Position numbers and translations under genes: made by a program. Below are positions 27,466-35,637 of a DNA stretch of 64,000 nt, one piece after another. The DNA is from Bog-375 sp049698695 (GTDB taxonomy: Bacteria; Acidobacteriota; Terriglobia; Bryobacterales; Bryobacteraceae), in NCBI GenBank assembly GCA_049698695.1, contig JBAVYH010000169.1:1-64000 (forward strand), given 5' to 3'. Positions within the stretch are counted from its first letter, which is position 1. Each line of letters begins with the position of its first letter. The notes under the pieces were generated by a model that worked only from the letters and a program-made list of their open reading frames with translations, made no database searches and was not told the origin of the DNA.

Positions 27466-27543
27466 AGAGCGGGAGGCGCGATGAGTGCGTCTCGTATGGG
27501 AGCCCGCCGGGAAATGCCAGGCTGATCGTCGGCAACCGCGCAT

Positions 27544-27569
27544 CGGAGCCGCGACCGTGAGGGAGCGGT
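27544..27569 (+). repeat. Dispersed intergenic repeat (GCCGCGACCG family)
   Basis: Exact copy of the 24 bases beginning GAGCCGCGACCG found at 11864 and 29875, lying between the MauE fusion gene and the double-thioredoxin gene. The shared stretch starts a few bases earlier here (ATCGGAGCC). Confidence 0.75.
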
Positions 27570-27610
27570 TGTACACTTGTCATGAACGGTGCTTCAAGGG
27601 GGTAAACGTA

Positions 27611-28741
27611 GTGTTGCGGCTGCTGGTTTTTCTGGCCTGCGCTTTCTTTGCTATGGCGGATGACGCTCATCCGACGCTCGCGCTCGGCTCGCCGGCTCCC
27701 GACTTTTCGCTCCCCGGCATCGATGGCAAGGTCCATACGCTGGCGGAATACGCAGGCAGCCGCGTGCTGGTGGTGATCTTCACATGCAATCACTGCCCCA
27801 CCGCCCAGCTTTACGAAAGCCGCTTCAAGCAACTCGTCGAGGACTACCGCGGGAAGAGCGTCGCTTTCGTCGCCATCGAGCCGAACGATGCTAGCGCGAT
27901 TCTGCTCTCCGAGCTCGGCTACACCGACGTCAGTGACGATCTGGAAGGGATGAAGATCCGCGCCGCATACCGGCATTTCAACTTCCGGTATCTGTACGAT
28001 GGCGAAACGCAGGCGGTGGCGCGGGCGTACGGGCCCAAGGCCACGCCGCACGTATTCATCTTCGACGCGGCGCGCAAGCTGGCCTATGAAGGCCGCATCG
28101 ATAACAGCCAGCGCGAATCGCTGGCGACAACCGGGGATGCGCGCAACGCCATCGACGCGCTGCTCCTGGGCGTGCCCGTCGCGGTGCCGCACACCGGCGT
28201 CTTCGGCTGCTCCACCAAATGGAAATCGAAGCAGGCCAACCAGCTCGCGGAGATGAAAAAGATTGAAGCGGAACCGGTGCGTCTGGAGATGGCTGATGCA
28301 GCCGAGCTGAAGAAACTGCGCGCCAACCCCACCGGCAAGGTGTTGCTGGTCGATTTCTGGGCCACCTGGTGCGGGCCGTGCATGACCGAGTTTCCTGACC
28401 TGGAAACGACGTATCGCATGTATCGCGGGCGCGACTTCGATTTCGTCACCGTAGCCGCCAACCTGCCCGATGAGAGGCCCGGGGTCGAGAAAGCGCTCGC
28501 CCGGCAGCACGCCTCCAGCCGCAATCTCCAGTTCGCCTCCACCGACACATACGTCATGCAGGCTGCGTTCGACCCCACCTGGGACTCCGGCGTGCCCTTC
28601 ACCATGCTCATCGCGCCGGATGGCAAAGTCCTCTATCGGAAGCAGGGAGAGGTGGATATACTGGAGCTGCGGCGCATCATTCTGGCGAATCTGCCGGACC
28701 CGGATTACATCGGGCACCGTGCCTACTGGGCCGCAAAATAG
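27611..28741 (+). CDS. Exported double-thioredoxin (redoxin plus TlpA-like) protein
   Basis: Protein of 376 residues starting at a GTG (27611) with AAGGGGG about 10 bases upstream. A signal peptide ('LRLLVFLACAFFAMA') precedes a peroxiredoxin-like domain (residues about 20-190) whose active site is 'FTCNHCPTAQ'. A second domain, about residues 240-376, is TlpA-like with the classical 'FWATWCGPCM' motif. Two different thioredoxin folds in one exported chain suggest thiol-disulfide exchange or peroxide reduction in the periplasm. The preceding gene encodes a MauE-thioredoxin fusion, so the two may work in one redox relay. This link is inferred from position. Confidence 0.83.
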   Translation: MLRLLVFLACAFFAMADDAHPTLALGSPAPDFSLPGIDGKVHTLAEYAGSRVLVVIFTCNHCPTAQLYESRFKQLVEDYRGKSVAFVAIEPNDASAILLSELGYTDVSDDLEGMKIRAAYRHFNFRYLYDGETQAVARAYGPKATPHVFIFDAARKLAYEGRIDNSQRESLATTGDARNAIDALLLGVPVAVPHTGVFGCSTKWKSKQANQLAEMKKIEAEPVRLEMADAAELKKLRANPTGKVLLVDFWATWCGPCMTEFPDLETTYRMYRGRDFDFVTVAANLPDERPGVEKALARQHASSRNLQFASTDTYVMQAAFDPTWDSGVPFTMLIAPDGKVLYRKQGEVDILELRRIILANLPDPDYIGHRAYWAAK

Positions 28742-28763
28742 ACTTTCTGCAAGGAGAATCGCG

Positions 28764-29843
28764 ATGCGAAAAAGAACTCCGGAAGGCGGTCACGCTGGCA
28801 GACGAGCTTTCCTGAAATGGGGCGGCGCGGCGGCGGCGGGTTTGATGGGCAATGCCGCTTTGGGCCAGGCGGAGCCCTCACCGCAGAACGCCGCGCCAGC
28901 GCCGCAGAACCCGGCGGCTGCACTGCCCATGCCGGTGCGCAACCTGGGGCGCACCGGGTACAAGGTCGGCATCTTCAGCCTCGGCGGGCAAGCGGCGCTG
29001 GAGCGCGGGAACAACGAAGCTGTCGCGGTGCCGATTGTGGAACGGGCGCTCGATCTGGGCGTGAATTACCTCGATACGTCCTCGATTTATGGCGGCTCGG
29101 AGCGCTGGAGCGAGCGCTATATCGGCACGGTAATGAAGCGCCGCCGCGAGCAGGCCTTCCTCGCCAGCAAGACCAAGGAGCGCACCCGCGACGGCAGCCT
29201 GCGCATGCTCGAAGAATCGCTAAAGCTGCTGCAGACTGATCACCTGGACCTTTGGCAACTGCACGACATCGGTCTCGCGGAGGACGTGGACGCCGTATTC
29301 GCCAAGGGCGGCGCCATGGAAGCCCTACGGCAGGCGCAGGAGCAGAAGACGGTGCGCTACCTGGGCGTCACCGGCCACTTTCGCCCAGAGCCGTTGATGG
29401 AGGCCATCCGCCGCCATCCGTTCGACACCATTCTGATGGCCCTGAATGCAGCCGACCGATACCACTACAGTTTCCTGGACCAGCTTCTGTCGCTGGCGGT
29501 GGAGAAGCAGATGGGAATCATCGGCATGAAAGTGCCGGGGCGCAGCCGGCTGCTGGCCAGTTGGACTCCGCCACCGCTGGAGCAGCAGCGGCACTCGTGG
29601 GAAGGCGCGGTGATTGCCACCCAACCGGGGCCGCTCACCATGCGCGATGCGATGTATTATTCGCTCTCGCACCCGGTGAGCACGGTGATTGTCGGCTGCG
29701 ATTCGATCGCGCAACTGGAAGAGAACGTGCACTTGGCGCGCGAGTTCACGCCGCTCAGCGAACACCAGATGGCGTCACTCTCCGCGCTGGCGGAGCCCGT
29801 TTCCAAGCAGGCGCTGTTCTTTCGCTTTGTCAGCCGCGGGTGA
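28764..29843 (+). CDS. Tat-exported aldo/keto reductase
   Basis: Aldo/keto reductase of 359 residues with an N-terminal export signal. The ATG at 28764 has AAGGAG 7 bases upstream. 'GRRAFLKWGGAAAAG' is a twin-arginine-like signal, consistent with export of a folded cofactor-bound enzyme. The barrel has the expected tetrad: Asp and Tyr in 'NYLDTSSIYGG', Lys in 'FLASKTKERT' and His in 'LDLWQLHDIG'. The substrate is unknown. It lies 22 bp after the double-thioredoxin gene and may be cotranscribed with it. Confidence 0.85.
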   Translation: MRKRTPEGGHAGRRAFLKWGGAAAAGLMGNAALGQAEPSPQNAAPAPQNPAAALPMPVRNLGRTGYKVGIFSLGGQAALERGNNEAVAVPIVERALDLGVNYLDTSSIYGGSERWSERYIGTVMKRRREQAFLASKTKERTRDGSLRMLEESLKLLQTDHLDLWQLHDIGLAEDVDAVFAKGGAMEALRQAQEQKTVRYLGVTGHFRPEPLMEAIRRHPFDTILMALNAADRYHYSFLDQLLSLAVEKQMGIIGMKVPGRSRLLASWTPPPLEQQRHSWEGAVIATQPGPLTMRDAMYYSLSHPVSTVIVGCDSIAQLEENVHLAREFTPLSEHQMASLSALAEPVSKQALFFRFVSRG

Positions 29844-29874
29844 GGATCTGGCACCGGATCGGGAGCGCTTTTCA

Positions 29875-29898
29875 GAGCCGCGACCGTGAGGGAGCGGT
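29875..29898 (+). repeat. Dispersed intergenic repeat (GCCGCGACCG family)
   Basis: Third exact copy of the 24 bases starting GAGCCGCGACCG. It lies in the 124-bp gap between the aldo/keto reductase and psd genes. Confidence 0.75.
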
Positions 29899-29967
29899 CC
29901 AAGGCGCCAGCAAACTCCCGGAGCCTCGCTCGTCCCTTCCTGGCATTCATGGGAAAATGAAACTGTC

Positions 29968-30588
29968 GTGATCGTTATCGACGGCATTTATTACGCGCTT
30001 GCCCTGGCGGGCGCCGGCGGCGTTGTCTGCTGGCTCGCTGGGCCGTGGTTCGGCGTGCCGCTATGGGTGGCCGCCCTGTTCTGCCTGTACTTCTTCCGCG
30101 ACCCGGAGCGCGCGATTCCGGAAGGGCCGCTGGCGGTAGCGCCCGCCGATGGCAAGGTGGTGGCGGTGAAAGCCGAGAACCCGGACGTAAGCCGCATCAG
30201 CATCTTCCTGAATATTTTCGACGTCCACGTGAACCGCGCGCCGGTGGCGGGCACGGTAAGCAAGGTGGAATATCATCGTGGGACTTTCCACGTGGCCAGC
30301 CGCGAGCAGTCCTCCACCGAGAACGAGCAAAACATCGTCACCGTCCAGGGTGAAGGCTCGCCCGTGGTGTTCAAGCAGATTGCGGGCCTGATCGCGCGGC
30401 GCATCGTGTTCAACAAGAAGCCGGGCGACCGGGTGGCCACGGGCGAACGCGTGGGCCTGATCAAGTTTGGTTCGCGCGTGGATGTGCTGCTGGGTCCGGA
30501 TTGGGAAATTGCGGTTCGGCCCGGAGACCGCGTCAGCGCGGGATCGAGTGTCATCGCGCGGCGGCGGGAGCCGGGCCATGGGGCTTAG
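29968..30588 (+). CDS. psd: Phosphatidylserine decarboxylase (short, proenzyme type)
   Basis: Membrane enzyme of 206 residues that makes phosphatidylethanolamine from phosphatidylserine. It belongs to the short PSD-A class. Features: an N-terminal hydrophobic segment, 'YFFRDPERAIPEGPLAVAP', 'ADGKVVAV', 'IFLNIFDVHVNRAPVAG', and the self-cleavage site Gly-Ser in 'KFGSRVDVLLG', which generates the pyruvoyl group. The start is a GTG at 29968. pssA overlaps its end by 11 bp, so the two consecutive steps of PE synthesis are translationally coupled. Confidence 0.95.
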   Translation: MIVIDGIYYALALAGAGGVVCWLAGPWFGVPLWVAALFCLYFFRDPERAIPEGPLAVAPADGKVVAVKAENPDVSRISIFLNIFDVHVNRAPVAGTVSKVEYHRGTFHVASREQSSTENEQNIVTVQGEGSPVVFKQIAGLIARRIVFNKKPGDRVATGERVGLIKFGSRVDVLLGPDWEIAVRPGDRVSAGSSVIARRREPGHGA

Positions 30589-31468
30589 AGACCGGCTGGT
30601 GGATCCCAAATCGCCGGAACGGCGGCCGCGGCGCGCGGCTTACGCGCTGCCCACGCTGTTTACCGCCGGCAACATCTTCCTCGGCTATCTTTCCATTCTG
30701 CGGTCGTTCCACGGCGCCATGCTCGCAACCGTCGGCGGCGCCGGCGCGGCCGAGCATTTCGCGGTGGCTGCCAAGGCCATCGGCGCGGCGGTGCTGCTCG
30801 ACGGCCTGGACGGGCGCATCGCCCGCATGACCAACACCACCAGCGAATTCGGGCGTGAGATGGATTCGCTGGCGGACGTGGTGAGCTTCGGCATGGCTCC
30901 GGCGGTGCTGGCGTTCTCCTGGGGCGTGCAGTTTCTGGACCCCGCCATGGGCGAGAAGATTCGCGGCCAGATTTTCAATGCCGGCTACTTCATTTCGTTC
31001 CTGTTCCTGCTGTGCGGCGCTGCGCGGCTGGCGCGTTTCAACATTCAAAAGAATCCCGTCCCCAAGAATCCCGGCCGGCCGGACCGCAAATATTTCGTCG
31101 GCCTGCCTATTCCGGCGGCCGCCGCCATGGTGGCCGCGGTGGTGTGGGCGTTCGATGCCGAACCACTCGTTTGGTGGCCGGTTGCGGTGCTGTGGCTGGG
31201 ATTGCTGCTGATGATGAGTTTCCTCATGGTCAGCACGTGGCGCTATCACAGCTTCAAAGGGATCAATCTTTCCAAGCCGTATACGCCGCTGATCATCATT
31301 CTGGCCGGCGCCATCATTTACGGCCTCTGGAATTACTCGCAGCCGATGTGGCTGGCGCTGGCCGGCGGCTACGTGGCCAGCGGGATTGTGATTCGTATTG
31401 GCGGCGCCATCCGCCGCCGCTTGCGGCACGCGCCCGCGGCGCGCACTCCGGAGCACCAGGTTGGCTAA
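30578..31468 (+). CDS. pssA: CDP-diacylglycerol--serine O-phosphatidyltransferase
   Basis: Integral membrane protein of 296 residues that makes phosphatidylserine from CDP-diacylglycerol and serine. The CDP-alcohol phosphotransferase motif D-G-x2-A-R-x8-G-x3-D-x3-D is complete in 'DGRIARMTNTTSEFGREMD' plus 'SLAD'. At least six hydrophobic segments follow. The start at 30578 lies inside the end of psd. The stop at 31466-31468 is overlapped by the TTG start of the next gene. psd and pssA together supply phosphatidylethanolamine. Confidence 0.95.
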   Translation: MGLRDRLVDPKSPERRPRRAAYALPTLFTAGNIFLGYLSILRSFHGAMLATVGGAGAAEHFAVAAKAIGAAVLLDGLDGRIARMTNTTSEFGREMDSLADVVSFGMAPAVLAFSWGVQFLDPAMGEKIRGQIFNAGYFISFLFLLCGAARLARFNIQKNPVPKNPGRPDRKYFVGLPIPAAAAMVAAVVWAFDAEPLVWWPVAVLWLGLLLMMSFLMVSTWRYHSFKGINLSKPYTPLIIILAGAIIYGLWNYSQPMWLALAGGYVASGIVIRIGGAIRRRLRHAPAARTPEHQVG

Positions 31469-32495
31469 AACGCCGGTCATCGCGGTGGTGGGTAGCGACT
31501 CGCTGATGGGCCGCGAGGTCCGAGATGTCGCCGCAACCGGTGCGCCCGAGCTCACGCTCAAGCTGATTGCCGCCGAGGGCGAAGAGCCGGGCGCACTGAC
31601 GCGGGTGGGCGACACGGCGTCCGTGGTGGACGGCCTCGACGCCGATTCGCTGGCCGGAGCGCGCGCGGTGGTCCTGGCCGGAGGCGCAGACTCGGCGCGC
31701 CAGACGCTCGACTTGTTGGACGGTGACGATTCGACGGCCATCATCGACCTCACCGGTTTTGCCGAGGAGTTGCCGGACGCGCGGCTGAGAGCGCCGCTGG
31801 TGGAAGCCGCCGCCGAAGAAGAAGCAGTAGAAGAAGCCGTGGACGCGGCCGGCGCCAGAATTCACGTGATCGCGCATCCGGCTGCCATCGCGCTGGCGCT
31901 GTTTCTGCGCCGGCTGCACAGGCACGATCCCATCCGGCGGAGCGTGGTCCAGATTTTCGCTCCGGCGAGCGAGCACGATATGCGCGGGGTGAGCGAATTG
32001 CAGCAGCAGACCATCAGCCTGCTTTCGTTCCAGAACCTTCCCCGCGCGGTTTTCGATGCGCAGCTCGGCTTCAACATGCTGGCGCGCTATGGCGAGGAGG
32101 CGCCGGCCTCGCTCGAAGATACGGAGTTGCGCATTGAGCGGCACCTGGCTACCCTGCTGGCGTTGCCCGGAGAAGGCAGCGGCGCGCCCCTGCCCTCCCT
32201 GCGGCTGATCCAGGCGCCGGTGTTTCACGGCTACAGCATTTCCGCGTGGGTGGAATTCGATGGCAATCCGGGCATCGAGGCGCTGGAAGCGAGCTTGGCC
32301 GCGGGACCCATCGAGGTGCGCACGGGCGAATTTGAACCACCCACCAACGTGGGCCAGGCGGGCCAGAGCGGCATCGCCGTGGGCGCCGTCTCGGTGGACC
32401 GCAACAATCCGGAAGCGTGCTGGTTCTGGCTGGTGACGGACAATTTGCGGCTCGCTGCGGAGAACGCCGCGGAGGTGGCGCGCCAACTACCATGA
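31461..32495 (+). CDS. Aspartate-semialdehyde-dehydrogenase-like (Usg-type) protein lacking the catalytic cysteine
   Basis: Protein of 344 residues starting at a TTG at 31461. 'TPVIAVVGSDSLMGREVRDV' is the NADP-binding opening of aspartate-semialdehyde dehydrogenases, and the dimerisation domain includes 'SVVQIFAPASEHDMRGVSEL' and 'LIQAPVFHGYSISAWVEF'. At the place of the catalytic Cys (usually NPxC) it reads 'IAHPAAIALALFL', so the thioester chemistry cannot occur. This resembles the Usg-1 subgroup of non-catalytic homologues. It overlaps pssA by 8 bp and lptE by 4 bp, pointing to a fixed role in envelope biogenesis rather than lysine synthesis. Function unknown. Confidence 0.8.
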   Translation: MAKTPVIAVVGSDSLMGREVRDVAATGAPELTLKLIAAEGEEPGALTRVGDTASVVDGLDADSLAGARAVVLAGGADSARQTLDLLDGDDSTAIIDLTGFAEELPDARLRAPLVEAAAEEEAVEEAVDAAGARIHVIAHPAAIALALFLRRLHRHDPIRRSVVQIFAPASEHDMRGVSELQQQTISLLSFQNLPRAVFDAQLGFNMLARYGEEAPASLEDTELRIERHLATLLALPGEGSGAPLPSLRLIQAPVFHGYSISAWVEFDGNPGIEALEASLAAGPIEVRTGEFEPPTNVGQAGQSGIAVGAVSVDRNNPEACWFWLVTDNLRLAAENAAEVARQLP

Positions 32496-33004
32496 CCCGG
32501 TTTGCTCCTGCGTGGCTGGCGCTGGCGGCGGCTTTGGCCGGCTGCGGCTACCACCTTTCGGGACAAGGCGAGCTGATGCCGAAGGGCATTCGCACTGTTG
32601 CCGTCACGCCGATGAACAGCACCCGCTATCAACTGGCGCGCCTTCTGCCGGCCGATATCACGCGCGAGCTGATCGCCCGCACGAAATACACGGTGATCGA
32701 CGATCCCAGCCAGGCGGACGCCGTGTTGAGCGGCCGGGTCCTCAACTTCAGCAACTTTCCCACCCTGTTCGACCCGGCAACCGGCCGCGCCACCAGCGTG
32801 CAGGTGGTGGTGAACCTGCAGTTCAGCCTCACCGAGCGTAGCACCGGCAAAACGCTGTTTTCGCGGCCCAACATGGAGGTGCGCGAGCGCTACCAGATTT
32901 CCACCAACCCGCAGCAGTATTTCGATGAAAGCGGCACCGCTATTCAGCGCTTGAGCAAGGACGTGGCGCAATCCGTGGTGAGCGCCATTCTGGAGAATTT
33001 CTAG
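32492..33004 (+). CDS. lptE: LPS-assembly lipoprotein LptE
   Basis: Outer-membrane lipoprotein of 170 residues that helps LptD insert lipopolysaccharide. It starts at 32492, overlapping the previous stop (ATGA). A short signal ends in the lipobox 'AALAGC', directly followed by 'GYHLSGQG', the typical LptE opening. Other family-like segments are 'GIRTVAVTPMNSTRY', 'ADAVLSGRVLNFSNFP' and 'LFSRPNMEVRERYQIS'. holA follows after 225 bp, matching the common lptE-holA order in proteobacteria. lptD is not in the window. Confidence 0.9.
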   Translation: MTRFAPAWLALAAALAGCGYHLSGQGELMPKGIRTVAVTPMNSTRYQLARLLPADITRELIARTKYTVIDDPSQADAVLSGRVLNFSNFPTLFDPATGRATSVQVVVNLQFSLTERSTGKTLFSRPNMEVRERYQISTNPQQYFDESGTAIQRLSKDVAQSVVSAILENF

Positions 33005-33051
33005 TGTCGCGTCTCACAGGTTTGCAAGACGATTGCGGAGCTTTGTATGAG

Positions 33052-33140
33052 GGCACGGCTTCAGCCGTGCCGACGCGTCTGCTAAATGTGGCCTTTAGGC
33101 CCTGTAACAGAGCGATAGCCTCGTGGAGATTGCGTCCACG
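33052..33140. repeat. Cluster of small palindromes between lptE and holA
   Basis: Within 90 bp there are three inverted repeats: GGCACGGCT-TC-AGCCGTGCC at 33052-33071, GGCCTTTAGGCC at 33090-33101, and CGTGGA-N7-TCCACG at 33122-33140. None is followed by a T run, so they do not look like a simple terminator. The 225-bp gap has no gene. Confidence 0.55.
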
Positions 33141-33229
33141 AACCTCAGAGGCGGGACATTAGTGCCGCGCTCTGGTGGGGCATGCTTTAGCTTGCGCTCC
33201 AATCATCGAAAGAGTGAGGACCGCCGGTC

Positions 33230-34294
33230 ATGACGGTCCCGCAGTTTCTGGCGCACGTGAAAAAAGGCGGTCCGCCGGCAGTGGCGCTGCTGATCGGACC
33301 CGAAGCATATCAGCGCCAGCAGGTAAAGCGGGCCCTGACGGTGGCGTTTCCTCCTGAAGCCGTCACCACCCACGACCTGGCCGAGGTCTCACTCGCCAGC
33401 GTGCTGGACGATGCGCGCTCGCTCTCGTTGTTTGCCGCCGAGCGGCTGATCTGGGTGGTAAACGCTGAGGCCGCGTTGCCGCGGGGCCGTGGGGCAGAAG
33501 GGGATGGCGAAAGCGGAGCCGCCGCCAATGGCGACCCGGCGCCGCTGGCCGCCTACGTGAAAGATCCGACGCCCGGTGTGGCGCTGGTGTTCGAAGCCAG
33601 CCGCTTCGATTTCGAGGGCGACGACAAGCGCAAGCTGGAACGCGTGGCGAAGTTCTATGCCGCCGTCCCGGAAACGGTGGAATTGCGGCGGCTCGACGCG
33701 CGCTACGCGCGCCTGGAAGCGGAGCGGCTGACGGCTGCCGCCGGCGCCCACCTGGACGCGGAGGCGCTCGACCTGCTGGTGGAATCGCTCGGCGCCGACA
33801 TCGCGCGCATCGCGGTCGAAATCGAAAAACTCGCGCTCTACGCGGGCGAGCGGGCGGTGGGAGTGGAGGATATTGCAGCCCTGGTGCCGGATGCGCGCGC
33901 GTCCAGCATCTTCGCGCTGGTGAATGCGTTGGGCCGCCGCGACCGCGCGCGGTCGCTCGAAATTCTGGACACGCTGACGCGCGAAGGCGAGTACCTGCCG
34001 CTGGCTCTGGCGTTCCTTTCCACGCAATTCCGCATGGCGCTGGTGGCGCGCGAAGCCAACCTCAAAAGCGCGCAGCAGATCCAGGGGCATTTTGCGCGGC
34101 TGGGCGTCCCCATGTGGGGATCGCGCGCCGAACAGGTGCATCAGACCCTCACCCGCTTCAGCCGCCCGCAACTGGAACGCGCCGTCAAACTGACCTTCGA
34201 AGCCGATCGCGGCATGCGTGACACGCGCCCCGACGACCGCATCGTCATGGAGCGCTTCATTCTCGCCCTGTCTGCCAACCAGCCCGGCGCTTGA
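33230..34294 (+). CDS. holA: DNA polymerase III subunit delta
   Basis: Clamp-loader delta subunit of 354 residues, which opens the sliding clamp. The AAA-like fold begins 'PPAVALLIGPEAYQRQQ', a variant of the family 'YLLYGEE' strand. Further family positions are 'FAAERLIWVVNAEAAL', 'FDFEGDDKRKLER', 'DIARIAVEIEKLALYAGE' and the collar domain from about 'IFALVNALGRRDRARSLEIL'. An insertion rich in Gly and Ala ('GRGAEGDGESGAAANG') lies near residue 85-105. The length is normal for the family. Confidence 0.92.
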   Translation: MTVPQFLAHVKKGGPPAVALLIGPEAYQRQQVKRALTVAFPPEAVTTHDLAEVSLASVLDDARSLSLFAAERLIWVVNAEAALPRGRGAEGDGESGAAANGDPAPLAAYVKDPTPGVALVFEASRFDFEGDDKRKLERVAKFYAAVPETVELRRLDARYARLEAERLTAAAGAHLDAEALDLLVESLGADIARIAVEIEKLALYAGERAVGVEDIAALVPDARASSIFALVNALGRRDRARSLEILDTLTREGEYLPLALAFLSTQFRMALVAREANLKSAQQIQGHFARLGVPMWGSRAEQVHQTLTRFSRPQLERAVKLTFEADRGMRDTRPDDRIVMERFILALSANQPGA

Positions 34295-34449
34295 GCGCGA
34301 ACCAGCGCGGCGTGGGCACGGCATGCTTTTAAAACTTGCCGAAAAACGCCAAAACATAAGGGCCCTGGCCGTCGTTCTCGGAAGAGGACGCCATGCCCCC
34401 GTCTCTCACGATACGAGCTAACCCGTTTTTGTGCGTATAGTGGATCGTG

Positions 34450-35457
34450 ATGAAGCCTTTGATCTTTGCTCTCTGTGTCGTCTTTGCGTGTGGTGGTCTG
34501 AGGGCGCAAACTATCTGGCAGCCATCGCCGGGACATACGCAAGTGCCGATATGGCCGGGGGCGGTGCCTGATCCCCAGCCTGTCGCGGGGCCGGAGGCCG
34601 CTACGACGAGAGAGAACGACCACCTGGTCGCCGGCAAGCCGTGGACATACGTGGAGCACGTCACGCGACCGACGATGACAGTCTATTCGCCAAGCGGAAA
34701 GAATACGGGCGCTGCGGCTGTCGTCTTCCCCGGCGGCGGCTATCAAGTTCTGGCCATCGATCTTGAAGGCACGGAGGTCTGTGATTGGCTGACGCCCAAA
34801 GGGATTACGTGTGTGCTGTTGAAATATCGCGTGACGGATGTGGGGGACTATCCGAAATCGGGACCATATCCGGAATCGCCGATGGCGTTGGAAGATGCGC
34901 AGAGAACAATGGGGCTGGTGCGCTTTCACGCGGCGGAGTGGCATATCGATCCGCACAAGATTGGAGTGCTCGGGTTTTCGGCAGGCGGGCATTTGTCGGC
35001 AGCGATCAGCACGCATTTTGAGAAGCGTTTGTATCCACCTGTGGATGCCGCCGACAAAGTGAGCTGCCGCCCGGATTTTGCAGTGGCTCTTTATCCGGGG
35101 CATCTGTCGCTTGCCGCGGCGGAATGGGATGCTAAGCAAGGCACCAAAAAGTTTGTGGTTCCTCATCAGGATCATCTTTCGATTACCGATGAAGGATTTG
35201 CATTGAACCCCGATCTCCATGTCACCAGCCAGACGCCGCCTACGTTTTTGCTACAGGCGGAGGATGACCACGTGGACAATGTAAACGACGCGCTGGCTTA
35301 CTATGCTGCGCTGAAGAAGGCTGGGGTTCCCGTGGGGATGCATTTGTATGCGCAGGGCGGCCATGCGTTTGGGCTGCGGCGCACGAAGCATCCGATAACG
35401 GGATGGCCTCAGTTGGTGGAGACGTGGCTGGAGGCGATCGGGATGATTTCGGAGTAG
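34450..35457 (+). CDS. Secreted alpha/beta-hydrolase (esterase type)
   Basis: Exported hydrolase of 335 residues. Signal peptide 'KPLIFALCVVFACGGLRAQ' starts at the ATG at 34450 (a GTG lies 3 bases upstream). The catalytic triad is visible: nucleophile Ser in 'VLGFSAGGHLS', Asp in 'QAEDDHVDNV' and His in 'AQGGHAFGL'; the oxyanion segment is 'VFPGGGYQVLA'. Members include acetyl-xylan esterases and other plant-polymer esterases. TATAGT at 34436-34441 may be a -10 box. Codon use looks looser (more A/T at third positions) than in neighbours, so horizontal acquisition is possible. Confidence 0.87.
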   Translation: MKPLIFALCVVFACGGLRAQTIWQPSPGHTQVPIWPGAVPDPQPVAGPEAATTRENDHLVAGKPWTYVEHVTRPTMTVYSPSGKNTGAAAVVFPGGGYQVLAIDLEGTEVCDWLTPKGITCVLLKYRVTDVGDYPKSGPYPESPMALEDAQRTMGLVRFHAAEWHIDPHKIGVLGFSAGGHLSAAISTHFEKRLYPPVDAADKVSCRPDFAVALYPGHLSLAAAEWDAKQGTKKFVVPHQDHLSITDEGFALNPDLHVTSQTPPTFLLQAEDDHVDNVNDALAYYAALKKAGVPVGMHLYAQGGHAFGLRRTKHPITGWPQLVETWLEAIGMISE

Positions 35458-35561
35458 GCGCTCTGTGTCCGCATACGACAAAGCGTGCCTTGCTCCGCCA
35501 GCTTCTGTGAACGGCACTGTGGGCAGGTCGATAACCTGCGCACCGATTGTCAATTGGTGCA

Positions 35562-35578
35562 GCCGGGCAACGCCCGGC
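35562..35578. repeat. Palindromic repeat, variant core
   Basis: GCCGGGCAACGCCCGGC is an inverted repeat with arms identical to those of the GCATGC-centred family but a different centre. It lies in the gap before arsR. Confidence 0.45.
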
Positions 35579-35615
35579 GCCGGCCAAGCCTCTTGCAAAC
35601 CCAGATCGAATGATG

Positions 35616-35635
35616 TTATCGTTAAACAACGATAA
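35616..35635. promoter_or_regulatory. Probable ArsR operator overlapping the arsR promoter
   Basis: TTATCGTT-AAAC-AACGATAA is a perfect inverted repeat with 8-bp arms, ending 2 bp before the arsR start at 35638. A TTGCAA hexamer at 35593-35598 stands 17 bp upstream and could be the -35 box, so the palindrome would cover the -10 region. This is the expected layout for autorepression by ArsR. Confidence 0.7.
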
Positions 35636-35637
35636 GC

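Noticed and set aside
34329..34664. 111-codon minus-strand frame ending before holA
   Set aside because: It mostly overlaps the esterase gene. Its C-terminus looked protein-like for a moment but matches no family I know.
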